DNA from: Oscillatoria salina IIICB1
GTDB lineage: Bacteria > Cyanobacteriota > Cyanobacteriia > Cyanobacteriales > SIO1D9
Direction of reading: 5' to 3'
Assembly: GCF_020144665.1 (NCBI RefSeq)
Contig: NZ_JAAHBQ010000004.1
Location: 1-64,000, forward strand
Length of the DNA: 64,000 nucleotides
A program made the translations under genes and the position numbers. The notes under the pieces are model-generated. The model searched no databases and was not told the DNA's origin. It saw only the letters and a program-made list of their open reading frames with translations. Every line of letters starts with the position of its first letter. Position 1 is the stretch's first letter. This document shows positions 44,810-53,557 of the stretch, piece after piece.

Positions 44810-45841
44810 CTACGAACTTCTAGCCCGCAAAGCCTGAATTATTTCTTCAGCTTTCGGACTCATCTTATCACTTTCCTGAGCAATAGTTTCGCATCTTGCT
44901 AATAATGGCGGAACGAAATCCGGTTCTAATTGACCAATTAATAATTCCAGAGGTTGAGGATTTTCAATTTGATGAGAAATTGCCTCAACGGAAGAATCAG
45001 GAAAATGTACTGAGTGAATTTCGTTAATCACATCTGCGCGAGTTTTATCAGGATAAACCGCTAAAATCATCTCCACCAAAACTTGATTCATAATCGCTTG
45101 TTGAGACTGAGATTTCGTCAAAAAAGCTTCACTTTCCTGATAAATAGTTTCCGGATTGAAATTAGCTGCTTTACCTTGTTTAGCCTCATAAAAACGAGCA
45201 GCAGCATAACCAACCGCATACAGCATTGCCGCATTACTCGCCGCACCAACAAAAGCCCCAACACCAGGAATAATCTCGACAAAATTCAAACCCAGTTTAA
45301 CAGCATTAAAACCACCTGCCAAAGCAAAAATTGTCACCACCTCACCGCGACGAGAAGGTTCTTTTAGATCGAGATTATAAGCAGCAGCAATTTGATAAAC
45401 CAACTCAGCTTGCATTTGCGTCGTTGCAGCTAATTCAACACCAAACAAAATTGCTGCAAAAGGAGGAAGTAAATTCGTAAATAGTCCCAAACGTCCCGCA
45501 TTCAAAGCTTGTTCGACCATCAAACGATGAGCAATTTCGCTTTCACTTTCTTGAGGATATTCTGACTTAAATTTATTTACCTTAGCTTCAACTTCGGCAA
45601 CATCCACCTCACCCAACAAACTTAATAACCAATTTGCCTTAAAAAACTTCACAGTTTGGCGCAAAAAAGGTAAATCTGCGATCGCCTCCAGAGTAGTACC
45701 AGTTCCCGCGATCGCGCCAGCCAGTAATTTTTCCGCCTCCCCAAAAGCAGTTTCGAGAACTTCTTGAGAAGTTTTACCTACTGTCTCAGCAACATCAGTA
45801 ACAGCTTGAATTGGGTCAGGATTATTTTGAGTGTTCGTCAT
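44810..45841 (-). CDS. Membrane-associated protein of unknown function (DUF697/EcsC-like)
   Basis: A 343-residue protein: an amphipathic N-terminus with a Gly/Ala-rich helix (EKLLAGAIAGTGTTLEAIADLPFL), a central region with three hydrophobic Gly-rich segments (LFTNLLPPFAAILFGVELAA, VVTIFALAGGFNAVKLGL, IIPGVGAFVGAASNAAMLYAVGYAAA) and an acidic tail. The middle resembles DUF697/EcsC-type proteins. No enzymatic motif. It ends 34 bases before the Uma2 gene in the same direction. Confidence 0.5.
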   Translation of the reverse strand: MTNTQNNPDPIQAVTDVAETVGKTSQEVLETAFGEAEKLLAGAIAGTGTTLEAIADLPFLRQTVKFFKANWLLSLLGEVDVAEVEAKVNKFKSEYPQESESEIAHRLMVEQALNAGRLGLFTNLLPPFAAILFGVELAATTQMQAELVYQIAAAYNLDLKEPSRRGEVVTIFALAGGFNAVKLGLNFVEIIPGVGAFVGAASNAAMLYAVGYAAARFYEAKQGKAANFNPETIYQESEAFLTKSQSQQAIMNQVLVEMILAVYPDKTRADVINEIHSVHFPDSSVEAISHQIENPQPLELLIGQLEPDFVPPLLARCETIAQESDKMSPKAEEIIQALRARSS

Positions 45842-45924
45842 AGAAATTTAGCTTAATAATTGATAGATTAAACCTAGAATAACACCGATAAAAACCAACT
45901 TACCCCGACCAAAAGAAAGAAAAA

Positions 45925-46013
45925 TTGGGGATTGGGTTCAGTGAACAGGGAACAGTGACCAGTGAACAGTGGTGAACAGTGAACAGTTTATTCCCTAATT
46001 GCTTTTTGTCTCC
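45925..46013. repeat. Short tandem repeat block
   Basis: GGGGATTGGGTTCAGTGAACAGGGAACAGTGACC, CAGTGAACAGTGG, GTGAACAGTG units, TTTATTCCCTAATTGC, TTTTTGTCTCC. It is part of the 428-bp gap 45842-46269. The remaining 250 bp include a 61-codon frame at 46042-46227 with no family likeness; I see nothing firm there. Confidence 0.8.
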
Positions 46014-46269
46014 AATATCTATTGGTAAATGAGTTCTTATAATGAGTAACATAAAAAATATGTATCTAAACATACAATTTTGGGGAAATTTAGCCTATTT
46101 ATCAAGATATGATGACATTACAGCCCCCTTCCACAACTTACCTGCAATAGTTGCGAGCTTCAAAATTCAATCAGCCTTTAGCTTTTATTGTCCGTATAGG
46201 AACTCCGGCGAAACTCTTAGGGTTTAGGAGTCTGTGGAATGGGATGTAAGTTAAAGTTCCCCAAAATCC

Positions 46270-47517
46270 ATGCCAAGAAAAAGATCTTTGGACTACCTGC
46301 CTCATACAGAATCAGCCGATCGCGCAATTCGCCTAAGACAACATCAGTACCTCTTCTATTGGCTTTCGATCGCCGCCGGACTAATTTTTCTACAGGGGTA
46401 TATGATAGCTCCCCTCATTCCCCGTTTAGCTGAAGTATTTAACGTTCCGGTGCAGGAAATCGGCTTTATTGTTCCTGCCTATATGCTGTCCTATGCACTG
46501 ATGGCATTATTCTACGGGCTACTGTCCGATCGCTTTGGACGATGGTCGATTATTCGTCTCTCTCTAGCCATTTTTGTCCTTTGTACAGCTTTAACAGCGA
46601 CCTCTCAAACCGCTTCCCAAATGGCAACCTGGCGACTCTTAACCGGAATTGGAGCAAGTGGGGTGATTCCTCTCACCTTTGCCTTAATTGGTGATTTATT
46701 CCCATTCGATCAGCGAGGTGCAAAGCTAGGATTAGTATTTGCAGCAATGGAGGGAGGAATGGCAGCAGGATCGGCAGGGGGAGCGATTCTTGAACCATTT
46801 ATCGGTTGGCGATCGCTGTTTCTCGGAACGGCTGTGCTGGCGGCGATCGTACTTTGGCGACTTCATCGTTACGGAGGTTTATTTGATACACCAAAAGTCG
46901 AAAAACTACCCACCCTTCGCCAAATCTTTCAAGGATACAGTCAAATTTTAGCCAGTTTTCGGGGACAACGAACCTATGCCTATGTTTTATGGAATGGCAT
47001 TTACCACTCTGGCGTATACACTTGGCTAGGCTTATACTTGTCGCAACGGTACAATATGAATGCCTTGAGTATTGGTTTAACCATTCTTGGGTACGGTGTT
47101 CCTGGATTATTGCTAAGTTCTCTGATTGGTCGAGCAGTAGATCGCTGGGGACGGCGTTGGCTTGTTCCGGCTGGGTTAGTCATGGCTGCTCTGGCTGGAG
47201 TGGTGATGATTTTCGAGATTTCACCCGTGGGAACAACAATCGCAATTCTTGTGTTGTCTTTAGGTTATGACTTGACTCAGCCCTTGTTTGTGGGAATTGT
47301 CACGGATCTGGGAGACGATAATAATCTAGGACAAACGATGGGGCTAAAAGTTTTCACTCTTTTTACAGGATTTGGCATTGGTAGTTTGATATTTGGGGAG
47401 CTACTGCGCTTTGGATTTGTAACGTCTCTGGCTATATTTGGTGGGATTCAACTGATAATAGGTTTGTTTGCCGTTCCCCTCTTCTGGAAAGAAGTTCCCG
47501 ATCGAGTACGAGTTTAG
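46270..47517 (+). CDS. Major facilitator superfamily transporter (DHA1-like)
   Basis: A 415-residue, 12-helix MFS protein: PLIPRLAEVFNVPVQEIGFIVPAYMLSYALMALFYGLLSDRFGRWSIIR with the MFS motif A (GLLSDRFGRW), ATWRLLTGIGASGVIPLTFALIGDLFPFDQRGAKLG (motif C region), a second motif A-like GRAVDRWGRRW. The pattern suggests a drug/H+ antiporter of the DHA1 family. Substrate unknown. Local GC looks slightly higher than its neighbours, and the gene is isolated by two gaps of over 400 bp, hinting at acquisition. Confidence 0.85.
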   Translation: MPRKRSLDYLPHTESADRAIRLRQHQYLFYWLSIAAGLIFLQGYMIAPLIPRLAEVFNVPVQEIGFIVPAYMLSYALMALFYGLLSDRFGRWSIIRLSLAIFVLCTALTATSQTASQMATWRLLTGIGASGVIPLTFALIGDLFPFDQRGAKLGLVFAAMEGGMAAGSAGGAILEPFIGWRSLFLGTAVLAAIVLWRLHRYGGLFDTPKVEKLPTLRQIFQGYSQILASFRGQRTYAYVLWNGIYHSGVYTWLGLYLSQRYNMNALSIGLTILGYGVPGLLLSSLIGRAVDRWGRRWLVPAGLVMAALAGVVMIFEISPVGTTIAILVLSLGYDLTQPLFVGIVTDLGDDNNLGQTMGLKVFTLFTGFGIGSLIFGELLRFGFVTSLAIFGGIQLIIGLFAVPLFWKEVPDRVRV

Positions 47518-47578
47518 CTTAAAATGGGCGAACGATAAGCTTATGTGAGAGTAGCAAGGGCAGAAAGTCGCTTCCGAC

Positions 47579-47728
47579 ATGAATCAGTTTTCTATTCCCG
47601 AGTCAATTAACTTTCAAAAAGCTATCTCACTCACTCAAGCCTTTTACTATTTCTTTGTAGGTGTTGGATGTCAATTCAAGCGCAAAATAAAAAAAACAAC
47701 GCGCAGAACCAAAAGACTTAGCAAGTAA
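47579..47728 (+). CDS. Possible 49-residue gene fragment
   Basis: The 436-bp gap 47518-47953 contains a small frame at 47579-47728: MNQFSIPESINFQKAISLTQ, AFYYFFVGVGCQFKRKIKKT, TRRTKRLSK. The first 20 residues resemble N-termini of some hypothetical proteins in cyanobacteria; the basic tail suggests truncation. Low certainty. I see nothing else in the gap that I can support. Confidence 0.25.
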   Translation: MNQFSIPESINFQKAISLTQAFYYFFVGVGCQFKRKIKKTTRRTKRLSK

Positions 47729-47953
47729 GATATTTTGTTCGGACGTTGGATATATCCCTGTACTTGTACGCTTTTAACATTGACTATTACCACTCCTTGC
47801 CCTAATCTTAATAGACTATTGTTGGAATGGTAGCGATCAAAATGGTAGGAAGCGGAACTTAGGGCGCAAAGCGCATCCGGTGTCGTCAAACGACGAGGTT
47901 TTCTCGCGCCATCTTACACAATAAGGAGAACACCTAAATCGACAAATAACCTA

Positions 47954-49357
47954 ATGAACGAACCAAACTACCGCATTGAAAAAGACTCAATGGGAGAGCG
48001 AGAAATTCCCCAAAACGCCTACTACGGAATTCAAACCTTACGCGCCATCGAAAATTTCCCCATTAGCGGCATCAAACCCCTACCCACGTATATTGATGCC
48101 TGCGTGCTAATTAAAAAAGCTACAGCCATTACTAACGGTGAATTAGGCTGTATTCCCCAGGATATCTCAAAGGCGATCGCCCAAGCCGCAGATGAAATCC
48201 TCCAAGGTAAATTTCGCGATCAATTTGTCGTTGACGTTTACCAAGCTGGGGCGGGTACTTCCCACCACATGAATGTTAACGAAGTCCTCGCTAATCGTGC
48301 CTTAGAAATTTTAGGCGACAAAAAAGGTAACTATCAGCGCGTCAGCCCCAACGACCATGTAAACTACGGTCAGTCTACCAACGATACAATTCCCACAGCA
48401 ATTCGGATTGGCGCATTACTCGCCTTAGAACATTCATTGTATCCAGCTTTGTCGGACGCGATCGCCATTCTCGATCGAAAAGCGATTCAATTTAAGGATA
48501 TTGTCAAATCAGGTAGAACTCACTTACAAGATGCTGTCCCTGTAAGACTAGGAGAGGGTTTCAAAGCTTGGGCAGAAATTTTAACCGACCATTTGGTTAG
48601 AATCGAAAGAGCCTCAGAAGATATCTCTATACTTGGTATTGGTGGTAGTGCGGCGGGAACTGGCTTAAATACACATCCGCAATATCGCTACCGCGTCACT
48701 GAACTACTTACTGAATTTATTCAACAACCTTTACAACCCGCAGAACATCTCATGGCAGCCATGCAGAGTATGGCTCCTTTTGTCAATATCTCTGGAACAT
48801 TGCGTAACTTAGCCCAAGACTGCGTAAAAATCTCCCATGACTTGCGCTTAATGGACTCTGGACCCAAAACGGGTTTAAAAGAGATTCAACTGCCTTCAGT
48901 ACAACCAGGATCGTCGATTATGCCCGGAAAATACAACCCAGTCATTGCCGAAATGACTTCGATGGTCTGTTTTCAAGTTATGGGTTATGACACCGCGATC
49001 GCTTTTGCTGCCCAAGCAGGACAATTAGAATTAAATGTCATGATGCCCTTAATTGCCTACGATCTCATCCACAGCATCGAAATTCTCGGTAATACCATCG
49101 AAGTCTTAGCCAAACGCTGTTTAGCAGGAATCGAAGCCAACCAATCTCGCTGTCTTAGCTATGCTGAAGGTAGTTTAGCTTTAGTTACCGCCCTTAACCC
49201 TCACATTGGCTATCTCAAAGCTGCCGATGTCGCTAAAGAATCCCTCGAAACAGGCAAATCAATCCGCCAAATCGTCCTCGAAAAAGGTTTAATGAATGAA
49301 ACAGAACTCGCCTCTGTTCTCGATTTAGAAAAAATGAGCGCCCTTTCTGGGGATTAG
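47954..49357 (+). CDS. aspA: Aspartate ammonia-lyase
   Basis: A 467-residue member of the aspartase/fumarase family. Motifs: AGTSHHMNVNEVLANRALEI, SPNDHVNYGQSTND (substrate loop; the HVN.xQSTND form is closer to aspartase than fumarase), SGRTHLQDAVPVRLG and the signature GSSIMPGKYNPV with the mobile catalytic Ser. It deaminates L-aspartate to fumarate and ammonia. The C-terminus ...MSALSGD and the TAG stop fall in the first GGGGATTAGGG repeat unit behind the gene. Confidence 0.9.
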   Translation: MNEPNYRIEKDSMGEREIPQNAYYGIQTLRAIENFPISGIKPLPTYIDACVLIKKATAITNGELGCIPQDISKAIAQAADEILQGKFRDQFVVDVYQAGAGTSHHMNVNEVLANRALEILGDKKGNYQRVSPNDHVNYGQSTNDTIPTAIRIGALLALEHSLYPALSDAIAILDRKAIQFKDIVKSGRTHLQDAVPVRLGEGFKAWAEILTDHLVRIERASEDISILGIGGSAAGTGLNTHPQYRYRVTELLTEFIQQPLQPAEHLMAAMQSMAPFVNISGTLRNLAQDCVKISHDLRLMDSGPKTGLKEIQLPSVQPGSSIMPGKYNPVIAEMTSMVCFQVMGYDTAIAFAAQAGQLELNVMMPLIAYDLIHSIEILGNTIEVLAKRCLAGIEANQSRCLSYAEGSLALVTALNPHIGYLKAADVAKESLETGKSIRQIVLEKGLMNETELASVLDLEKMSALSGD

Positions 49358-49520
49358 GGACTGGGGATTAGGGATTAGGGATTGGGGAGGAGGGGATTGG
49401 GGAGGAGGGGACTGGGAAGACAAGGGAGACAAGGGAGACAAGGAGAAATTAGGGGATAAACTGATAACTGGTAACTGATAACTGGTAACTGATAACTGAT
49501 AACTGGTAACTGATAACTGT
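49351..49520. repeat. Short tandem repeat block overlapping aspA end
   Basis: GGGGATTAGGGACTGGGGATTAGGG, GGGGAGGAGGGGATT units, GGGAGACAAGGGAGACAAGGAG, AATTAGGGGATAAACTGATAACTGG, then TAACTGA/TAACTGG heptamers. It is the most complete example of the ordered module chain. Confidence 0.9.
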
Positions 49521-49558
49521 CTTCGATCGCTGAAAATTTCGGAATAAATTAATTTTTC

Positions 49559-49774
49559 ATGACAAATAATGTTAGTTTAATTCGTGCCAATTCTTATAAC
49601 CTCGAAGAATTGCGAAACGATCTTAGGAAATTGTTAGAACCATTAGGAGGAATGGAAACTTTTGTCAAAAAAGGATCTCGCGTCCTCCTGAAACCCAATC
49701 TTCTCACCGGAAGTCGTCCGAGTAAAGAATGTATCACCCGTCCCGAAATCGTTTACCAAAAAAAATGGGTTTAA
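49559..49774 (+). pseudogene. DUF362 gene, 5' part interrupted by a mobile element
   Basis: Codes for the N-terminus of a DUF362 protein (SLIRANSYNLEELRNDLRKL, KKGSRVLLKPNLLTGSRPSK, ECITRPEIVY) up to 49756. The next codons QKKWV and the stop come from the element that enters after TTAC. If the element 49757-50152 is removed, the frame continues without a shift into the 3' part, giving a 322-residue protein with the usual DUF362 sequence. The function of DUF362 proteins is not well defined. Confidence 0.85.
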
Positions 49775-50152
49775 AGTCTCGCTGTTCTACGGCGACTTTG
49801 ATTGAAAAGAAACTAGAAAGTTAGTACAATAGTTGATAGCGAGTAAAACGAAAATCTACGTGATTCTTCGCTCTAGTAGGTCGAAAACCCGGTAAGTAAG
49901 AAACAACGGTTAGATTGGCTCTAACGGCAGTATGACTAAACCACTGCAAGCTTTCTTCAGAGCGAGGAGCGTACTAAACTAGCTGAGTGATGGATGTTTG
50001 AAAGCATAAAACTCAAAAAAGTAAGCGCAATATATGCGGCTATATGTCAACATATTGAGCGTCTAGAGGCAACTTGACTGTGCCTGCAAGAGGAAAGAGA
50101 ACTACTTGTGAATCCCCTCCCTTTAGCAACGCGGAGGGAGGGGAGTAGTCAA
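49757..50152 (+). mobile_element. Transposase-less IS200/IS605-like element (copy B)
   Basis: A 396-bp insertion within the DUF362 gene. The left boundary follows TTAC (49753-49756); the right end is a hairpin, CCCCTCCCT/AGGGAGGGG (50114-50122 with 50135-50143), followed by GAGTAGTCAA, ending in TCAA. These are the TTAC/TCAA cleavage rules of IS608-type single-strand transposons, and the right end looks like those behind IS605-type tnpB genes. It has no open frame for TnpA or TnpB, so it is non-autonomous. It contains a TTGAAA-N17-TACAAT promoter. Its first 232 bp are shared with copy A. Confidence 0.9.
49802..49830 (+). promoter_or_regulatory. Promoter inside element copy B
   Basis: TTGAAA (49802-49807), 17-base spacer, TACAAT (49825-49830), close to the sigma-70 consensus. 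Transcription would run from about 49837 through the element's structured middle and right-end hairpin towards the DUF362 3' part. Confidence 0.55.
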
Positions 50153-50923
50153 TGTGTCGCCCAATTAGTCAAAGAAGCTGGGGGTAAACCGTTTTTTGGT
50201 GATAGTCCCGCTTTTGGTACTGCTAGAGGTGTGGCGAAAAGCAATGGTTATCTGCCTTTAATTGAAGATTTATCCTTGCCAATTGTCGAATTTCATGGTA
50301 AGCGTTACGAAACAGATAGCGATCGCTTTAGCCATCTTCGCCTCTCGAAAGAAGCAATGGATGCCGATGTCGTCATCAATTTACCCAAAGTCAAATCCCA
50401 TGCCCAGCTAAACTTAACTTTAGGCGTAAAAAATCTCTTCGGCTGCGTTCCAGGGAAAATGAAAGCTTGGTGGCACATGGAAGCAGGTAAAGATGTTAAC
50501 CGCTTCGGCGAAATGCTCGTCGAAACAGCACGCACAATTAACCCAGATTTGACCATCATCGATGGTATCATCGGTCACGAAGGTAATGGACCTTCTGGTG
50601 GCGAACCAAGGGATTTAGGTATCCTAGGAGCATCGGCGGATGTGTTGGCTTTAGACCGCTCAATGGTAGATATTCTGCGAGTTTCGCCCGATCTCGTACC
50701 GACAGTAGCAGCTTCGCAACGCTTAGGAATTTGCCCGGAAATAGCCGCAATCAATTTCCCTCTCCAGCATCCTAGCGAGTTAACAGTCGAGGATTGGAAA
50801 TTGCCAGATAACTTAGTAGCGATCGATTTCGGCTTACCGAGAGTCATGCGATCGACATTTAAGCATCTTTATATCCGATTGATCGAGGAACCAATGAGTA
50901 TTTATGTCGGTAAATCTGGCTAG
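50108..50923 (+). pseudogene. DUF362 gene, 3' part
   Basis: From 50153 this is the continuation of the DUF362 protein (CVAQLVKEAGGKPFFGDSPA, VAKSNGYLPLIEDLSLPIVEFHG, VINLPKVKSHAQLNLTLGVKNLFGCVPG, IIDGIIGHEGNGPSGGEPR). The GTG at 50108 lies in the element's right end and could only give a 5'-shortened protein. A terminator follows at 50995. Confidence 0.85.
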
Positions 50924-50994
50924 ACGGTCAATTCTGTTACAAACAATCACCTAAATAGGATCGTATCCTGTGTTAACCCTCCGATTGCTTAACT

Positions 50995-51023
50995 AAACCG
51001 CCCTCTCTTCAGTGGCGGTTTTT
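50995..51023 (+). terminator. Intrinsic terminator after DUF362 gene
   Basis: 8-bp stem (AAACCGCC with GGCGGTTT), 11-base loop, T-run. It sits 70 bases past the stop. Confidence 0.8.
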
Positions 51024-51041
51024 ATTTGTTAAATTATTTGG

Positions 51042-51336
51042 GGATTGGGGATTGGGGATTGGGAACAGTAAACAGTGAACAGTGAACAGTGAACAGTGAA
51101 CAGTGAACAGTGAACAGTGAACAGTGAACAGTGAACAGTGAACAGTGAACAGTGAACAGTGAACAGTGAACAGTGAACAGTGAACAGTGAACAGTGAACA
51201 GTTAGCATTTTATCCTTCTTGTCTCCCTTGTCTCCCCAGTCCCCAGTCCCCAGTCCCCAGTCCCCTCCTCCCCAATCCCCTCCTCCCCAATCCCCTCCTC
51301 ACCAGTCACCAGTCCCCAGTCCCCAGTCCCCAGATA
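51042..51336. repeat. Long short-tandem-repeat block with 20 consecutive heptamers
   Basis: GGGGATT units are followed at 51064-51203 by 20 uninterrupted heptamers (one AACAGTA, 18 AACAGTG, one AACAGTT), a TTTATCCTTCTTGTCTCCCTTGTCTCC spacer, then CCCCAGT, CCCCAATCCCCTCCT and CACCAGT units to 51336. Reading frames across it (51187-51413) are repeat-encoded and not genes. The block accounts for most of the 562-bp gap 50924-51485. Confidence 0.95.
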
Positions 51337-51417
51337 GAGGACAAGGAAGAAAAACTTTATTTAATATTGGTTGCACCGAAGACAATTTGCGACAGCGAAA
51401 GTCGCTAAAATAGTAAT

Positions 51418-51451
51418 TAGGGGGTTATAATTGTTAACCCCTAGCTTTTTT
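51418..51451 (+). terminator. Hairpin with T-run upstream of small membrane protein gene
   Basis: GGGGTTA (51421-51427) pairs with TAACCCC (51435-51441), followed by TAGCTTTTTT. Probably ends transcripts coming through the repeat block. Confidence 0.5.
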
Positions 51452-51485
51452 AGTAATCGATCGAGTTATTTTCCCAAATCATTTT

Positions 51486-51674
51486 ATGGAATCGAGTGGC
51501 CCGTCAGGCAACGCTTCTGAACAACCGCAAAGTAGATTAGCAGGAATTGTCGGAACAGCGATCGCAATCTTGACTTTGACTATCCCGATGTTAGTAATTG
51601 CTTACTATTCTTCCAACAGAAACATCGAAATGTTACCGCGAACCACTTATGTGCTACCGGGCAATCAGAATTAA
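51486..51674 (+). CDS. Small single-span membrane protein, conserved in cyanobacteria
   Basis: A 62-residue protein: a hydrophilic Ser/Gly/Asn-rich N-terminus, one membrane helix ([20 protein letters not shown]), then [17 protein letters not shown]. The form [20 protein letters not shown]..TTYVLP is familiar from cyanobacterial hypothetical proteins. No role assigned. Confidence 0.65.
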   Translation: MESSGPSGNASEQPQSRLAGIVGTAIAILTLTIPMLVIAYYSSNRNIEMLPRTTYVLPGNQN

Positions 51675-51948
51675 CTTATCAGAATTTGAGCTAAATCAAC
51701 CAATCATGAAGTAAATCACCAAAAAAGCTCGGAGAAAGCCAAAGCTAACACTACGAAATTCAATCTTTCTCTGATAACAAGTCGAAAATTAGTATTGGTG
51801 ATGACACCAGTAGTCCGTAATGTGCCAATTCTGTGTAGAATGCTTCACGAGGGTTAAAGATGTCGGTCGTAAAATCTGATTCAGGATGTGTAGATTGACG
51901 TCAGTTACTCTGTATACCTTGTAGTGTCTTATTTTTGGGAGTTCATTT

Positions 51949-52461
51949 GTGGATTTATCGCGCATTCCGGCTCAACCAAAGCCCGGTATAGTGAATGTTT
52001 TGATCGAAATTCCGGCAGGAAGTAAGAATAAGTACGAATTTGATAAAGATTTGAATGCTTTTGCCCTGGATCGAGTGCTTTACTCTTCAGTACACTACCC
52101 TTATGATTATGGTTTTATCCCCAATACTTTAGCTGATGACGGCGATCCCCTTGATGGGATGGTATTGATAGACCAGCCAACTTTTCCCGGATGCACGATC
52201 GCTGCTAGACCGATTGGTATGCTAGAAATGATCGACTCAGGCGATCGCGATGAAAAAATTATCTGCGTCCCCGATAAAGATCCTCGTTACACTCAGGTTA
52301 AGTCTCTGGAAAATGTAGCTTCTCATCGCTTGGATGAAATTGCTGAGTTTTTTCGTACCTACAAAAATTTAGAAAACAAGAAGACGGAAATTCTCGGCTG
52401 GCAAAACATTGACAAAGTAATGCCCTTAATCGAAAAGTGCATTGCTGCCGGAAGCAAGTAG
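51949..52461 (+). CDS. ppa: Inorganic pyrophosphatase (family I)
   Basis: A 170-residue soluble family I enzyme that splits pyrophosphate to two phosphates and drives biosynthesis. Motifs: [42 protein letters not shown] with the DxDPxD metal site, [29 protein letters not shown]. Starts at GTG 51949 behind GGGAG at 7-base spacing. Upstream 274 bp hold no gene. Confidence 0.95.
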   Translation: MDLSRIPAQPKPGIVNVLIEIPAGSKNKYEFDKDLNAFALDRVLYSSVHYPYDYGFIPNTLADDGDPLDGMVLIDQPTFPGCTIAARPIGMLEMIDSGDRDEKIICVPDKDPRYTQVKSLENVASHRLDEIAEFFRTYKNLENKKTEILGWQNIDKVMPLIEKCIAAGSK

Positions 52462-52654
52462 ACAATTACCTCGTGAGTGGGTAAAACTGTTGGATGTGAC
52501 GTATCTCACAAGTTAATGATGATAAGAGCGCTAAGATTAATAAACCTGGTTGAAACTTCCCACAATCTTACCCACTCATCTAGATAATTTTCTTACTGCT
52601 AGTAATTTAAGCTGGGAAGTCCGCTCTGTAGTTGGGCGTTCAAAGAAGTAAAAA

Positions 52655-53557
52655 ATGGCAGATCTCGAGCCAGCAGCACCAAAGTTAGAAAAGTTGATTT
52701 CAGACAGCAAGGAAACTAACCCTGCTGCCTGTTTTCTCGTCAAGTTCTGGGGAGTTAAAAATCAAATTGCTACTCCTGGAAAGGATAACCTGCGCTATGG
52801 GGGTAATACTTCCTGCGTGGAAATGCGCGTCGCCGACAAACGTTTAATTTTTGATGGCGGTACGGGAATACGCAAGCTAGGAAATAGTTTGCTCTCGCAG
52901 ATGCCTGTGGAAGCTCATATCTTTTTTACCCACTGTCACTGGGATCGCATCCAAGGGTTTCCTTTTTTTGTTCCTGCCTTTATTCCTGGAAATTGCTTTC
53001 ACATTTACGGTGCAGATGCCTCGAATGGTTCTTCTTTCCAAGAACGACTTGCCAAGCAAATGACTCATCCTAATTTTCCGGTTCCTATTCAGGTGATGCA
53101 GTCGGAACTCAAGTTTCACTGCCTTACTCCGGGACAAAAGGAAAATTTAGATAATGTTGAGGTTGAGACAATTTTGCTCAATAATACTCATCGCTCTGTT
53201 GCTTATCGAGTGAGTTGGCAAAAACATTCTGTGGTTTACGCTACCGATCTCGAATACTCTTGTGAAAGTTTTCCTCAAAAATTACTTAATTTGGCTCAAA
53301 ATGCAAATTTACTGATTTTGGATGTTCCGGAAGTGGCGAACTCGAATTTACATAATTCGGCTTCGCCAGAATTGCAAGAGAAGGTGTGGTTGTGGAGTGT
53401 GGAAACAGCAAAAGCTGCTCGGGTTAAGCAAGTAGTTTTGTCTTCTCATTCTCCAGATTATAATGACGATCGCCTCGACCAAATGGAACAAAAGATCAAG
53501 TCGGTTTTTGGCAATGCCTGTCTTGCTCGTGAGGGAATGCTTGTGAGTGTTAATTAA
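52655..53557 (+). CDS. MBL-fold metallo-hydrolase
   Basis: A 300-residue beta-lactamase-fold protein: FWGVKNQIATPGKDNLRYGGNTSCVEM, DGGTGIRKLG, metal motif HIFFTHCHWDRIQGFPFF (HxHWDxxxG), VVYATDLEY (metal Asp) and SSHSPDYNDDRLD. The usual second metal-His segment before GYRI is NNTHRSVAYRV, slightly changed. It resembles the phosphodiesterase-like MBL proteins often found next to cyanobacterial regulators. Substrate unknown. Confidence 0.82.
   Translation: MADLEPAAPKLEKLISDSKETNPAACFLVKFWGVKNQIATPGKDNLRYGGNTSCVEMRVADKRLIFDGGTGIRKLGNSLLSQMPVEAHIFFTHCHWDRIQGFPFFVPAFIPGNCFHIYGADASNGSSFQERLAKQMTHPNFPVPIQVMQSELKFHCLTPGQKENLDNVEVETILLNNTHRSVAYRVSWQKHSVVYATDLEYSCESFPQKLLNLAQNANLLILDVPEVANSNLHNSASPELQEKVWLWSVETAKAARVKQVVLSSHSPDYNDDRLDQMEQKIKSVFGNACLAREGMLVSVN

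Noticed and set aside
46042-46227. 61-codon plus-strand frame before the MFS gene
   Set aside because: No ribosome-binding site, no recognisable family and atypical composition; treated as chance.
47671-47889. 72-codon minus-strand frame before aspA
   Set aside because: No clear start signal or family likeness; overlaps the better small frame at 47579-47728.
49757-50152. Group II intron or ordinary inverted-repeat IS fragment
   Set aside because: No domain V or reverse transcriptase and no terminal inverted repeats; the TTAC/TCAA borders and right-end hairpin fit IS200/IS605 instead.
42032-50152. Composite transposon carrying ATPase, MFS and aspA genes
   Set aside because: Copy A lacks its right end and neither copy has a transposase; exact healing at copy B shows a single small insertion.
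51064-51203. Regular array that could be mistaken for a CRISPR
   Set aside because: The 7-base period has no spacers and no cas genes nearby; it is a simple tandem repeat.
51187-51413. Two overlapping plus-strand frames of 64-73 codons, rich in Pro, Ser and Gln
   Set aside because: They are read-through of the CCCCAGT/CCCCTCCT repeat units, with no start context and no family.
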